Counted from the first letter of the stretch, positions 1-9,499 are shown. The stretch: 64,000 bases of DNA from Rhodoferax bucti (GCF_005876985.1 NZ_VAHD01000006.1:111750-175749), one strand, 5' to 3'. Notes: generated from the letters alone by a model not told the origin. Translations and numbers: made by a program.

Positions 1-395
1 TCGACAATTGGATGCTGATCGCGATTGCATTGTCTTCAGGCGGCATGCTGATGTGGCCGGTATTGCAGGGTGCGACCGCCGTGGGTGTGGAGCCTTCCGC
101 CGCTATTCAGTTGATCAACCGCGAAAAAGCGAATGTGGTCGATGTGTCTGACGTTGCTGAGTTTGCAGCCGGGCACATCGTGGGATCCAAAAACCTGCCG
201 TTGGCAGACTTAGAAGCCAAGCTGGCGGGCGCCATCAAAAACAAGGCACTCCCCTTGGTGCTGGTGTGCCAGACCGGTGCGCGCTCTGCCAAGGCCGTGG
301 ATATCGCCAAAAAACTGGGTTACGAGCAGGCTCAATCCCTGCAAGGCGGGCTGAAATCCTGGAAAGCCGCTAACCTGCCGGTTGAAAAGGCCTGA
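1..395 (+). CDS. Rhodanese-like domain protein, YibN type (5' truncated by window edge)
   Basis: Single-domain rhodanese (sulfurtransferase fold), probably anchored to the inner membrane. The frame is open from the first base (codons for D-N-W precede the first Met at base 12), so the true start lies left of the window. The visible N-terminus (MLIAIALSSGGMLMWPVL) is a hydrophobic anchor; the rest holds the rhodanese fold with the active-site loop CQTGAR (Cys about residue 86 counted from the Met at base 12). A small membrane-anchored rhodanese followed by grxC, secB and gpsA matches the Escherichia coli yibN-grxC-secB-gpsA order. The physiological sulfur acceptor is unknown for this family. 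The gene ends 29 bases before grxC, in the same direction, suggesting an operon. Confidence 0.88.
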   Translation, partial: DNWMLIAIALSSGGMLMWPVLQGATAVGVEPSAAIQLINREKANVVDVSDVAEFAAGHIVGSKNLPLADLEAKLAGAIKNKALPLVLVCQTGARSAKAVDIAKKLGYEQAQSLQGGLKSWKAANLPVEKA

Positions 396-424
396 TTCCG
401 GCCCCAGAACCGAGGAAATTGAAT

Positions 425-688
425 ATGCAAGCCGTCAAGATGTACACCACCGCCGTCTGCCCTTACTGCGTGCAGGCCAAGCGCATTCTCAAATCCAAAG
501 GGGTGGAAACCATTGAAGAAATTCGTGTGGATGCCAACCCGGATGAGCGGATGAAGATGATGGAGCTCACCGGCCGGCGCACGGTGCCCCAAATTTTCAT
601 CGGCGACACCCATGTGGGCGGTTGCGATGATTTGATGGCGCTGGACAGCCGCGGCGGCTTGCTGCCTTTGTTGGGCGCTGCAGCCTGA
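425..688 (+). CDS. grxC: Glutaredoxin 3
   Basis: Small cytosolic dithiol glutaredoxin that reduces disulfides or glutathione mixed disulfides using glutathione. The 87-residue protein has the CPYC active site at residues 12-15, the cis-Pro motif TVP at 53-55 and the GG-C-DD glutathione-binding turn at 65-69, all in the expected spacing, and its length is typical. ATG at 425 is chosen because GAGGAA lies 7 bases upstream; a TTG two codons earlier is less likely. It sits between a rhodanese gene and secB, a conserved neighbourhood in proteobacteria. Confidence 0.95.
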   Translation: MQAVKMYTTAVCPYCVQAKRILKSKGVETIEEIRVDANPDERMKMMELTGRRTVPQIFIGDTHVGGCDDLMALDSRGGLLPLLGAAA

Positions 689-720
689 CATAATTCCCGC
701 CAACGAATTTTGTTTTCGTA

Positions 721-745
721 GCCCGTCGGTGTTGTGCCGGCGGGC
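721..745 (+). terminator. Hairpin between grxC and secB
   Basis: Nine-pair stem (GCCCGTCGG / CCGGCGGGC, one G-T pair) with a 7-base loop, followed by a T-rich tail. It could be an attenuating terminator between grxC and secB, since secB begins only 28 bases later. Confidence 0.5.
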
Positions 746-772
746 TTCTGTTTATCTAGAGAGACTTTTGCC

Positions 773-1216
773 ATGGCTGACCAAGATCCCGTATTCCAAA
801 TCCAGCGCGTTTACCTGAAAGAGGCTTCGTTGGAGCAACCCAATTCCCCCGCCATCCTGCTGGAGCAGGAGCAGCCCTCCGTCGATATCCAGCTGGGTGT
901 GGAAGCCGCTCCTGTGGCAGAGGGTGTGTTTGAAGTGTGCGTGACCGCCACCGTGCAAACCAAAATCCAGGACAAGACCGTGTTCCTGGTGGAAGCCAAG
1001 CAAGCCGGTATTTTTGAAATCCGCAACCTGGCGCAAGAGCAATTGGGCCAGATCATGGGCATCGCTTGCCCGCAAATCGTGTACCCCTATTTGCGTGGCA
1101 ACGTGGCGGACCTGATTCAGCGCGCCGGCTTCCCGCCCGTGCACCTGTCGGAAATCAATTTCCAAGCCATGTACGAGCAGCAGCAAGCGGAGTCTGCTGG
1201 TGGCCTGTCACAGTAA
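773..1216 (+). CDS. secB: Protein-export chaperone SecB
   Basis: Cytosolic tetrameric chaperone that keeps presecretory proteins unfolded and hands them to SecA. The 147-residue product has the typical SecB length and composition (acidic, Gln-rich C-terminus) and recognisable core stretches such as [21 protein letters not shown] followed by [23 protein letters not shown] at 773 gives the normal MADQDP-like N-terminus; an upstream in-frame GTG would add 13 unlikely residues that overlap the hairpin. Its place between grxC and gpsA is conserved in many proteobacteria. Confidence 0.96.
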   Translation: MADQDPVFQIQRVYLKEASLEQPNSPAILLEQEQPSVDIQLGVEAAPVAEGVFEVCVTATVQTKIQDKTVFLVEAKQAGIFEIRNLAQEQLGQIMGIACPQIVYPYLRGNVADLIQRAGFPPVHLSEINFQAMYEQQQAESAGGLSQ

Positions 1217-1231
1217 ATTTCTGAGTGTTTT

Positions 1232-1275
1232 AGGCCTCTAGCGCCGATGGAATAAGCGCAAGCAGCTATGAAAAT
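1232..1275. repeat. Comamonadaceae-type palindromic repeat overlapping the gpsA start
   Basis: Contains the two conserved half-sites of the dispersed repeat seen throughout this window: CTAGCGCC near the left end and GCGCAAGCAGCTAT at the right end. The ATG of gpsA (1268) is formed where other copies read CAGCTATCAAAA; here it reads CAGCTATGAAAA. Confidence 0.7.
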
Positions 1276-2287
1276 CATAGTGATCGGTGCGGGTGCCTGG
1301 GGTACCGCACTCGCGATCAGCGCCGCCCGCAACACGCGCAATCGCCACGAGGTCACCCTGTGGGCTCGCGACGCTGAGGCGGCGCGGGCGATGGAGGTAG
1401 ACCGCGTGAACGCACGCTACCTGCCGGGTAGCGCCTTTCCTCCCGCCCTGATCGTGAGCGCAGCACCGCTGGACGCGGTGGTGCATCCAGATGGTGGCGC
1501 GGTGGACCTTGTCATCGTGGCAACTCCCATGGCGGCACTGCGCAGCACGCTGCAGCAAATCGCGACGTTGCCATGCCCGGTGGCGTGGTTGTGCAAAGGC
1601 TTCGAAGCACCTCTGAATGCCGGTATGGGCTTGCTGGGTCATGAGGTGCAACAGGCCGTGGCACCTCATTTGCGTGCCGGTGTGTTGAGTGGCCCCAGCT
1701 TCGCGCAGGAGGTGGCTGCCGGCATGCCCACTGCCTTGGTGGCTGCCAGTGCCCACGAGGAAGTGCGCATTGCGCTCGTGGATGCCTTCCACAGTGCCGA
1801 ACTCCGCGTCTACGCGAATGACGACGTGGTGGGGGTGGAGGTCGGCGGGGCGGTAAAAAATGTGTTGGCAATTGCCACGGGCTTGTGTGACGGCCTGCAT
1901 TTGGGGCTGAACGCCCGTGCTGCGTTGATCACCCGGGGTTTGGCCGAAATCACCCGCCTTGGCATGGCCTTGGGGGCCAAAGCAGAAACCTTTATGGGCC
2001 TGAGCGGTTTGGGTGATTTGGTGCTGACGGCTACTGGTGATTTGTCCCGCAACCGCAAAGTCGGTTTGGCACTGGCGCAGGGCAAGACGCTGGAACAGGC
2101 CGTAGCAGAGCTCGGCCATGTCGCAGAGGGCGTCTACAGTGCCCGTACCGTGTGGCAGCGTGCCTCCAGCCTTGGAGTTGCGATGCCGATCACACAGGGT
2201 GTGGTGGACTTGCTGGATGGAAAGTTGCAAGCCCACCAAGCCGTGATGGCTCTGATGGGCCGCGGGCCCGCTGCAGAGGTGTACTAA
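1268..2287 (+). CDS. gpsA: Glycerol-3-phosphate dehydrogenase [NAD(P)+]
   Basis: Cytosolic enzyme reducing dihydroxyacetone phosphate to sn-glycerol 3-phosphate for phospholipid synthesis. The 339-residue protein starts with a Rossmann dinucleotide motif GAGAWG (residues 7-12), carries SGPSFAQEV (141-149) and the catalytic-lysine segment [13 protein letters not shown] (Lys about 197), and ends at normal length. The start codon lies inside a dispersed repeat, and no strong Shine-Dalgarno sequence is visible, yet [16 protein letters not shown] is a standard GpsA N-terminus, so the start is credible. It closes the yibN-grxC-secB-gpsA block. Confidence 0.96.
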   Translation: MKIIVIGAGAWGTALAISAARNTRNRHEVTLWARDAEAARAMEVDRVNARYLPGSAFPPALIVSAAPLDAVVHPDGGAVDLVIVATPMAALRSTLQQIATLPCPVAWLCKGFEAPLNAGMGLLGHEVQQAVAPHLRAGVLSGPSFAQEVAAGMPTALVAASAHEEVRIALVDAFHSAELRVYANDDVVGVEVGGAVKNVLAIATGLCDGLHLGLNARAALITRGLAEITRLGMALGAKAETFMGLSGLGDLVLTATGDLSRNRKVGLALAQGKTLEQAVAELGHVAEGVYSARTVWQRASSLGVAMPITQGVVDLLDGKLQAHQAVMALMGRGPAAEVY

Positions 2288-2306
2288 ACCCGCCGCGGCG
2301 GGTTTT
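2286..2306. terminator. Bidirectional terminator between gpsA and cphA
   Basis: AAACCCGCC / GGCGGGTTT inverted repeat with a very small loop between two convergent genes. It overlaps both stop codon regions and has T tracts on both strands. Confidence 0.75.
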
Positions 2307-4878
2307 ATTGTGCAGCTGCCACTTTGGCCGCAATGTGGGCCATGGCTTCTTCCACTTGGTCTACCAGCACCAGGCACAACTCGCCGGCTTGCAGCTTGTC
2401 CATGGCGGTATCAATCGCCAAAAATTCGCCGAATACCTCGGATTGCTGTTGGGTACGTTTGGCATTGACCAAGCCTTCGCGCAGCAGCGCCAGCACTTCG
2501 CCGTCGCTGCGGCCACGCTGGCACTGGTCTTCAAACATCACCACTTCATCAAAGGCATCGCCCAGGATTTCGGTTTGTTGCCGGATGTCCTGGTCGCGCC
2601 GGTCACCGGCACCGCTGATCACCACCGAGCGGCGGCTGGCAGGTAGCGCTTGGACGGCTTGTACCAAGGCCAGCATCGCATCCGGGTTGTGACCGTAGTC
2701 GGCAATCACGGTGGCGCCACGGTACTTGAACAGGTTGAAACGCCCGGCGGCGTTGTGGCTGTCGTTGGAAAAGTTGGCCAAGCCCTTGCGGATCACGTCC
2801 CAGCCAATACCCAGAGACCATGCGGCCGCGACGCTGGCCATCACGTTGTCCACCTGGAAGCCGATGGCGCCACCCAGGGTGATCGGCACATCCACCAAGG
2901 GAATGGACTGCAGCACGTCGCCCTTGCTGGCGATGAGGTGATTGCCTTCCACGTACACCACGGCTTGCCCTTGGGCGCGGTGGGTGGCCATCACGGCATT
3001 GTTTTTGTCGGCGGCAAAGAAAATCACGTCGCCTTTGCACTTGGCGGCCATGGCTGCCACGATGGGGTCTGCCGCGTTCAAGACGGCCGCGCCGGTGGGC
3101 GCCACGTTTTGCACGATGACCCGCTTGAGCACGGCCAGTTCGTTGACGGTGGTGATGTAGTTCAGACCCAGGTGGTCGCCGCTGCCCACGTTGGTGACTA
3201 CGGCCACATCGCACTTGTCGAAAGCCAGGCCCTCGCGCAGCACGCCGCCACGGGCGGTCTCCAGCACGGCCGCATCCACATCGGGGTGCAGCAAGACGCT
3301 GCGTGCGCTCTTCGGGCCGCTGCAGTCGCCGGTGTCTATGCAGTCACCATTCACATACACGCCATCGGTGTTGGTCATGCCGACTCGCAAGCCGTTTTGC
3401 GTCAGCAGGTGGGAGATCAAGCGAACGGTGGTGGTTTTGCCATTCGTGCCAGTGACAGCCACGATGGGAATGCGGCCGTCCTGTCCCTTTTTGAACATGC
3501 TGCCGATGATGGCTTCGCCCACAGCGCGGCCTTTGCCGAAGGAGGGCGATAAGTGCATGCGCAGGCCGGGTGCTGCGTTCACCTCCACAATGCCGCCGCC
3601 TTGTTCTTCCAGAGGGCGCAGGATGGTGTCGCACACCACATCCACGCCGCAAATGTCCAAACCCACCATGTGCGCTGCGGCAATGGCGCGTGCGGCCACT
3701 TCCGGGTGCACGTCGTCCGTCACATCGGTGGCTGAGCCGCCGGTGGACAGGTTGGCGTTGTTGCGCAGGTTCACGCGCTGGCCTTTGGCCGGCACAGACT
3801 CCGCGTTGAAGCCTTGGGTCGCCAGTGTGGCTTTGGCAATTTCGTCAAAGCGGATTTTGGTCAGCGAGGTCGCATGACCCGAACCACGGCGCGGGTCTGC
3901 GTTGACTTGTGCCACCAGTTCGGCAATGGTGTGTACGCCATCGCCCACGACCTTCGGCGGATCGCGCCGCGCAGCGGCCACCAGCTTGTCGCCTACGACC
4001 AGCAAACGGAAATCGTTGCCCGGCATGAAGCGCTCAACGAGGATGTCGTCACGGAACTCCTTGGCGACGGCAAACGCCTTGAGCAGCTGCTCCTTGCTGG
4101 TGATGTTGACGGTAACGCCTTTGCCCTGGTTGCCATCGTTGGGCTTCACCACCACCGGCAAGCCGATGTCCTGGGCGGCGGCCCAGGCGTCTTCTGCATC
4201 CACCACCGAGCGTCCGCCGGGTACCGGCACGCCGGCTGCGGAGAGCAGCTTTTTGGTCAGCTCTTTGTCTTGTGCGATGGCTTCGGCGATCGCGCTGGTC
4301 ACGTCCATCTCGGCTGCTTGAATGCGCCGCTGTTTGCTGCCCCAGCCCAAGCGCACCATGCTGCCTTCGGTCATGCGGCTGTAGGGGATGCCACGGGCTA
4401 CGGCCGCATCCACGATGGAGCCGGTGCTGGGCCCGAGGCGGACGTCTTCGTCCAGCTCGCGCAGTTCTTCCAGGGCGGCGGGCAAGTCAAAGGGGGTGTC
4501 GTTGAGCGCGGCGTTGCATAGCTTCTCTGCCAGTTCCATGGCCAGGCGGCCTACTTCTTCCTCGCTGTATTCCACTACTACTTGGTACGTGTTTTCGTCC
4601 ACGGTAGGGGTAGTGCAGCTGAACGTGACGGGGCAGCCTGCCTGCGCTTGCAAGCCCAAGGCCGCCAATTCCAGTACGCGGGCCAGCGATACGCTTTCTG
4701 CGTGCCCCACCGGCTGAAAAGGGCTGATTTCGGGAAAGCGGGCGCGCAGTTTGTCTTCAAATCCCGGGATGGAGGTGACGGCGGCCTCCTGGGCAGTGCA
4801 CGTCACCACCGATTGAATGGCAGTGTGGTGGCTCCACAAATTGGGGCCGCGTAAGGCGCGAATGCGGGTGACTTCCAT
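2305..4878 (-). CDS. cphA: Cyanophycin synthetase (CphA1 type)
   Basis: Cytosolic enzyme that makes the nitrogen/carbon reserve cyanophycin by alternately adding Asp to the backbone and Arg to the Asp side chain, using ATP. The 857-residue product has the family layout: N-terminal domain (about 1-160), ATP-grasp domain (about 200-450; for example VVVKPNDGNQGKGV) and Mur-ligase-like C-terminal domain with an intact P-loop GTNGKTT (about 477-483). Start ATG 4878 gives MEVTRIRALRGPN, matching the family; the frame upstream is open but has no homology. It starts 7 bases after the end of the CphA2-like gene, so the two are one operon. No cyanophycinase gene is present in the window. Confidence 0.95.
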   Translation of the reverse strand: MEVTRIRALRGPNLWSHHTAIQSVVTCTAQEAAVTSIPGFEDKLRARFPEISPFQPVGHAESVSLARVLELAALGLQAQAGCPVTFSCTTPTVDENTYQVVVEYSEEEVGRLAMELAEKLCNAALNDTPFDLPAALEELRELDEDVRLGPSTGSIVDAAVARGIPYSRMTEGSMVRLGWGSKQRRIQAAEMDVTSAIAEAIAQDKELTKKLLSAAGVPVPGGRSVVDAEDAWAAAQDIGLPVVVKPNDGNQGKGVTVNITSKEQLLKAFAVAKEFRDDILVERFMPGNDFRLLVVGDKLVAAARRDPPKVVGDGVHTIAELVAQVNADPRRGSGHATSLTKIRFDEIAKATLATQGFNAESVPAKGQRVNLRNNANLSTGGSATDVTDDVHPEVAARAIAAAHMVGLDICGVDVVCDTILRPLEEQGGGIVEVNAAPGLRMHLSPSFGKGRAVGEAIIGSMFKKGQDGRIPIVAVTGTNGKTTTVRLISHLLTQNGLRVGMTNTDGVYVNGDCIDTGDCSGPKSARSVLLHPDVDAAVLETARGGVLREGLAFDKCDVAVVTNVGSGDHLGLNYITTVNELAVLKRVIVQNVAPTGAAVLNAADPIVAAMAAKCKGDVIFFAADKNNAVMATHRAQGQAVVYVEGNHLIASKGDVLQSIPLVDVPITLGGAIGFQVDNVMASVAAAWSLGIGWDVIRKGLANFSNDSHNAAGRFNLFKYRGATVIADYGHNPDAMLALVQAVQALPASRRSVVISGAGDRRDQDIRQQTEILGDAFDEVVMFEDQCQRGRSDGEVLALLREGLVNAKRTQQQSEVFGEFLAIDTAMDKLQAGELCLVLVDQVEEAMAHIAAKVAAAQ

Positions 4879-4885
4879 GGTGGGC

Positions 4886-7060
4886 TCAGTAAGGAGTTTT
4901 CTTGGGGTTGGATTCGAAGGTGCGCAGGCCGGCACCGATCAATTCCACGGGGATGTCGAGGGCCCAAGCCGCACCGATGGCGGCCATGACCATTTCAGGC
5001 TTGTCAGCCTTGGCGGGCTTGAGGGTGGCAAGCGGGAGTAAGGCCACTTCGTGGGCACCCTGCACCAAAACGATCTCGCCACCCCGCACGAAGAGGGCGC
5101 GGCCTTCTTTGGCACGGTGGGCCACTAGGGCGGCGTTGTCTGCGTCGGGTGCGTAGAAGATGACTTTGCCGTCGCACAAATCGGCCAGCTCCACCACTTG
5201 CGGATCGGTGGCATTGAGGACCGCGGTGCCGGATGGCAACACCACATCGACTTGCGTGCGCGCCACCTTGTAGGTTTGCTCCGCGTCCAGAATGTCGAAC
5301 TCCGCCAGATCCGGGGTGCAGCTAATGTCAGTTACCACGCCCACGGCGCAGCGGTCATAGGCCAAGCCTTCGGCCAGGATCATGCGGCTGCTGTTTTCAA
5401 ACACTGCAGCTTGTACCGAGCGGTTGATCAACAGGCGCTGGCTGGGCTCCCAATGGGCGCTGTCTTTGGCGTCGATCTGGCGACCATCCAGGTACAAGCC
5501 TTCGCTGCAGGCCAAGCCCACATGCTTGCCACTGATGTGCACCAGCCAGGCAATCAGGCGCGCCAAGCGGCCTGTGTGCTGGGTGCCGGTGACGCCGATG
5601 ACAGGAATGCGTCCTTCCGCTTGTGGATCGAAAAGGTGTTCCACAATGGCCTTGCCCACATTGCGGGGCGTGCCGACGGCGGGCTTGATGTGGAAGAGCA
5701 AACCGGGGCTGGCGTTGACTTCAATCACCGCGCCGCGTTGGCTCTTCATGGGTTTGGAGCAGTCTTCCATCACCATGTCGATGCCGGCAATGTCCAAGCC
5801 CACAATGCGGGCCGCCAGCGCAGCGGTAGCCGCCACAGTGGGGTGCAGCTCATCGGTCACGTCCCAGGCCACGTTGCCGTTGCGCTGGATCAGCACTTTT
5901 TGGTCTTTCGCGGGCACCGATGCGGGGGTCAACCCGGCGCGGCGCAATTCCAGTTGTACTTCGGGGCTCTTGTCGGGCTCGATGGGGGAGAGGGGCAGCT
6001 CTTCCGCCTCGCCGCGACGCGGGTCGGTGTTGATTTGCGCATTCACCAGCTCGGTGACCGTGCTGGTGCCATCGCCGATGACCCACGCCGATTCGCCCCG
6101 TGCGGCAGCGACCACCCGTTTGCCCACGACCAGCAGTCGGTGTTCGTTTCCGGGAATGAACTTCTCCACGATAACGCTGCCACCACTTTGCTCCTTGGCC
6201 ACGTGGAAGGCAGTTTCGATGCTGGCTTGGTCGGACAAGTCCAAGGTGACGCCCCGGCCATGGTTGCCGTCGTAGGGCTTGACGGCCACCGGCAGTCCGA
6301 TGTCCTGGGCGGCTTCCCAGGCCTTCTCCGGCGAATTGACCAGCGCCCCCTCGGGCACCGGCACGCCGCAGGATTTGAGCAGGCTCTTGGTCAGATCCTT
6401 GTCGCTGGCAATCTCTTCGGCAATCGCCGAGGTCTGGTCGGTTTCTGCGGTCCAGATCCGGCGCTGTGCAATGCCATAGCCCAGTTGCACCAGGTTGCCT
6501 TCGGTCAGGCGGATGGACGGGATGCTGCGGTCGGTGGCTGCATCCACAATGTTGGAGGTGCTGGGCCCGAGGCACAGGGAGTCCACCATGTCACGCAGCT
6601 CGGTGATCTGCGCCTCCAGCGCGTACGCCGTGTCATTGACGGCCGCCATGATCAGGTCGCGGGCCACGACCAGTGCCTTGCGCCCAATCTGCTCTTGCCG
6701 GGTGCGGAAGGTAATTTTGTACACACCGGGCTTGGACATCTGGCGGGCCTTGCCAAAGCTGGTCTGCATGCCACTGAGGTTTTGAATCTCCAGCGCCACA
6801 TGCTCCATGATGTGTGCCGCCCAGGTGCCTTCGCGCAAGCGCTCCAGGAAACCGCCGCGCACACCGGGGCTGCACTTGTGCTCTATCAGCCCCGGGAGCC
6901 AAGTCGTGAGCCGCTCGTAAAAGCCGGGCAGGGTGTTGGAAGGGTGGTTTTCCAACTCGCCAATGTCTACCCAGGCCTCGATGACCGGGCGGTAGGTCCA
7001 GATATTGGGCCCGCGGAGGTGGGTTACCCGGAGAATTTCAATATTTTTCTTGGCTGTCAT
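4886..7060 (-). CDS. Cyanophycin synthetase paralogue, CphA2-like, with degenerate Mur-domain P-loop
   Basis: Paralogue of the downstream cphA but shorter (724 versus 857 residues). The N-terminal and ATP-grasp domains are complete (VAVKPYDGNHGRGV, VIEVNASPGLLFH), while the Mur-ligase-like domain is C-terminally truncated and its P-loop reads GTQHTGR (about residues 492-498) where CphA1 has GTNGKTT. Loss of the Lys/Thr means this domain should not bind ATP normally. In described CphA2 enzymes a single active site polymerises beta-Asp-Arg dipeptides and the Mur-like domain is not catalytic; the same may hold here, but this is inference. The reading frame is intact and under protein-like constraint, so it is not a decayed copy. 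First gene of the leftward operon; the start ATG 7060 gives MTAKKNIEILRVTHLRGPN. Confidence 0.9.
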   Translation of the reverse strand: MTAKKNIEILRVTHLRGPNIWTYRPVIEAWVDIGELENHPSNTLPGFYERLTTWLPGLIEHKCSPGVRGGFLERLREGTWAAHIMEHVALEIQNLSGMQTSFGKARQMSKPGVYKITFRTRQEQIGRKALVVARDLIMAAVNDTAYALEAQITELRDMVDSLCLGPSTSNIVDAATDRSIPSIRLTEGNLVQLGYGIAQRRIWTAETDQTSAIAEEIASDKDLTKSLLKSCGVPVPEGALVNSPEKAWEAAQDIGLPVAVKPYDGNHGRGVTLDLSDQASIETAFHVAKEQSGGSVIVEKFIPGNEHRLLVVGKRVVAAARGESAWVIGDGTSTVTELVNAQINTDPRRGEAEELPLSPIEPDKSPEVQLELRRAGLTPASVPAKDQKVLIQRNGNVAWDVTDELHPTVAATAALAARIVGLDIAGIDMVMEDCSKPMKSQRGAVIEVNASPGLLFHIKPAVGTPRNVGKAIVEHLFDPQAEGRIPVIGVTGTQHTGRLARLIAWLVHISGKHVGLACSEGLYLDGRQIDAKDSAHWEPSQRLLINRSVQAAVFENSSRMILAEGLAYDRCAVGVVTDISCTPDLAEFDILDAEQTYKVARTQVDVVLPSGTAVLNATDPQVVELADLCDGKVIFYAPDADNAALVAHRAKEGRALFVRGGEIVLVQGAHEVALLPLATLKPAKADKPEMVMAAIGAAWALDIPVELIGAGLRTFESNPKKTPY

Positions 7061-7240
7061 GGCTTGTTGGAAAAGAGCGGTCCACCATTGTTACGCTTTG
7101 TGCGTTGTGTATTTTCGCTCACTGATGATGCGGAAACCGGCCTGAGTGCGCTAGCGCGTAGTATCGACTGCCTGAAGTGGGGTGTGCAGCAATGCATTTA
7201 CCCCTCAAAAACTGATTCAAATTCACCCTTTTTGCGATCC

Positions 7241-9499
7241 ATGACCACAGAAGCCCCTGCTTTATCCACGCTGTCCGGCGAATTGCCGACCATTTGGCGT
7301 GAAGCGGTCCAAAAACAACTACGCCCTCAAGAGAACGTGCTGGCCTCGCTGGAGGTTGACCTTGACCCGCAGCTGCGCTTTGTCAAAGGCCTGGTCGTAC
7401 TGACTAACCAGCGCTTGCTGTCCTGCGACGGGGCCACGCAGGCGTGGGGCTCCTGGGATTTGCAAGCCGGGCAAACGTTGCTGCACCATGACCATGCGGG
7501 TGTGGGGCATATAGATTTGTTGGATGCCCATGCCTTGCTGGGCACCTGGCGATTTACCCTGGGCCAGAACCTATTGGCAATCCGGCTGGTGGACCAGTTT
7601 CAGGCCCAGCTGGAAAGCACCGTGTCCGGCCGCCCCTTGGCGCAGGCCTTGACCAACGTTTGCCCCAGCTGCAAGGCGCCCCTGGAGCCCGAGCAGGAAG
7701 AGTGCCCGGTGTGTACCAAGGTGGTCCACACCCCGCCCAGTACCTGGACGCTGTTCCGCCTCTGGCGTTTTGCCCGGCCCTATAAAGGCCAGTTGCTGTT
7801 GGGTTTTGTGCTGACCTTGTTAGGGACTGCCGCTAACCTGGTGCCGCCTTACCTCACGATGCCCTTGATGGACAACGTGCTGATCCCGTTCCAGAACGGA
7901 CAAAAGATCGACCCCATGCTGGTGGGTATGTATATGGGGGGGCTGTTGGGCTCTGCCTTGCTGGCGTGGATCCTGAGCTGGGCCAAGACCTACATCCTCG
8001 CCCTCGTCTCAGAGCGCATAGGCGCTGATCTGCGCACCACCACGTACGAGCATTTACTGCGTTTGTCGCTGGAGTATTTCGGTGGCAAGCGCACCGGCGA
8101 CCTGATGTCGCGCATCGGTAGCGAGAGTGACCGAATTTGCGTGTTCCTGTCTCTGCATCTGCTGGACTTCGCGACCGACGTGATCATGCTCACCATGACG
8201 GCCGTTATCCTGTTCTCCATCAACCCGTGGCTGGCGGTGGTGACCTTGGTGCCCCTGCCATTCATTGCGTGGATGATCCATTTCGTGCGGGACCGTCTGC
8301 GCACGGGCTTCGAGAAAATTGACCGGGTATGGGGTGAAGTGACCAACGTGTTGGCCGACACCATTCCCGGCATCCGTGTGGTCAAGGCGTTCGCCCAGGA
8401 GCGTCGCGAAGCCACCCGATTCCGCGAGGCCAACAAGCACAACCTCGCGGTGAACGACCGCATCAACAAAATCTGGTCTTTGTTTTCCCCCAGCGTCTCT
8501 TTCTTGACGGAGTTGGGCTTGTTGGTGGTCTGGGCCTTCGGTATTTGGCAGGTGTCCAAAGGCGAAATCACGGTCGGTGTGTTGACTGCCTTCATTGCCT
8601 ATATCAGCCGCTTCTACGGCCGCTTGGATTCCATGAGCCGCATTGTCTCGGTCACGCAAAAGTCTGCTTCCGCCGCCAAGCGCATTTTTGACATTCTGGA
8701 TCACGTCTCCAGCGTGCCTGAGCCGGTCAACCCGGTGCCCATGGGCAAAGTCCAGGGCAGCATAGAGGTGCGAGATGTGGGATTCCGCTACGGTAATCGT
8801 GAAGTCAACCGTGGGATCAACCTCAAAATCGCGCCCGGAGAAATGGTGGGGTTGGTCGGACACAGCGGCTCGGGAAAAAGCACGCTGGTCAACCTGATCT
8901 GCCGTTTTTACGATGTGTCCGAAGGCGCCATTCTGGTGGATGGGGTGGATATCCGCTCCTACGCCATTTCAGACTACCGGCAGAACATCGGTTTGGTGCT
9001 CCAAGAGCCCTTCCTTTTCTTCGGCACCATCGCGGACAACATCGCCTACGGCAAGCCGGACGCGACCCGTGCCGAGATCATCGCCGCCGCCCGCGCCGCG
9101 CATGCGCATGAATTTATCCTGCGCTTGCCACAGGGCTATGACTCCATGGTCGGCGAGCGCGGCCAAGGCTTGTCCGGCGGGGAGCGCCAGCGCATCTCGA
9201 TTGCGCGTGCCTTGCTGATTGACCCGCGCATTTTGATTCTGGACGAGGCTACCTCGTCGGTGGACTCCGAGACCGAGAAAGAAATTCAGAAGGCGCTAGA
9301 AAATCTGGTGCAAGGCCGCACCACGATTGCGATTGCCCACCGGCTCTCCACGCTGCACCGGGCCGATCGTCTGGTGGTGTTGGACCGCGGCAAGGTGGTG
9401 GAAGAGGGAACTCATGACGCATTGATGGCCAGCGAAGGCGCGTACTTCAGTCTGTACCAGGCCCAGGCCCGCAACAACATGATGGAGGAGGCCGCATGA
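7241..9499 (+). CDS. ABC exporter (fused TMD-NBD) with N-terminal PH-like and zinc-ribbon domains, cyanophycin-associated
   Basis: Half-transporter of the exporter class with an unusual N-terminus. Residues about 1-135 resemble a bacterial PH-type domain (GLVVLTNQRLL), followed by a four-Cys zinc ribbon (Cys 141, 144, 155, 158), a six-helix membrane domain (about 170-480) and a complete ATPase domain: Walker A GHSGSGKST (540-548), signature LSGGE (about 644), Walker B LILDEAT. The substrate is unknown. It is divergent from the two cyanophycin synthetase genes and overlaps the DUF1854 gene by ATGA; this pairing recurs next to cphA genes in betaproteobacteria, so a role in cyanophycin metabolism is likely. 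ATG 7241 is the best start although no strong ribosome site is visible; the 180 bases to the left would hold both divergent promoters. Confidence 0.88.
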   Translation: MTTEAPALSTLSGELPTIWREAVQKQLRPQENVLASLEVDLDPQLRFVKGLVVLTNQRLLSCDGATQAWGSWDLQAGQTLLHHDHAGVGHIDLLDAHALLGTWRFTLGQNLLAIRLVDQFQAQLESTVSGRPLAQALTNVCPSCKAPLEPEQEECPVCTKVVHTPPSTWTLFRLWRFARPYKGQLLLGFVLTLLGTAANLVPPYLTMPLMDNVLIPFQNGQKIDPMLVGMYMGGLLGSALLAWILSWAKTYILALVSERIGADLRTTTYEHLLRLSLEYFGGKRTGDLMSRIGSESDRICVFLSLHLLDFATDVIMLTMTAVILFSINPWLAVVTLVPLPFIAWMIHFVRDRLRTGFEKIDRVWGEVTNVLADTIPGIRVVKAFAQERREATRFREANKHNLAVNDRINKIWSLFSPSVSFLTELGLLVVWAFGIWQVSKGEITVGVLTAFIAYISRFYGRLDSMSRIVSVTQKSASAAKRIFDILDHVSSVPEPVNPVPMGKVQGSIEVRDVGFRYGNREVNRGINLKIAPGEMVGLVGHSGSGKSTLVNLICRFYDVSEGAILVDGVDIRSYAISDYRQNIGLVLQEPFLFFGTIADNIAYGKPDATRAEIIAAARAAHAHEFILRLPQGYDSMVGERGQGLSGGERQRISIARALLIDPRILILDEATSSVDSETEKEIQKALENLVQGRTTIAIAHRLSTLHRADRLVVLDRGKVVEEGTHDALMASEGAYFSLYQAQARNNMMEEAA

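Noticed and set aside
4886..7060. CphA2-like gene as a pseudogene because of its lost P-loop
   Set aside because: The frame is intact over 724 codons, the other domains are fully conserved, and loss of this motif is a known property of CphA2-type enzymes.
5198..7240. Plus-strand frame upstream of and continuous with the ABC exporter
   Set aside because: It is antisense to the CphA2-like gene and has no protein-like features; the exporter is credible only from about 7241.
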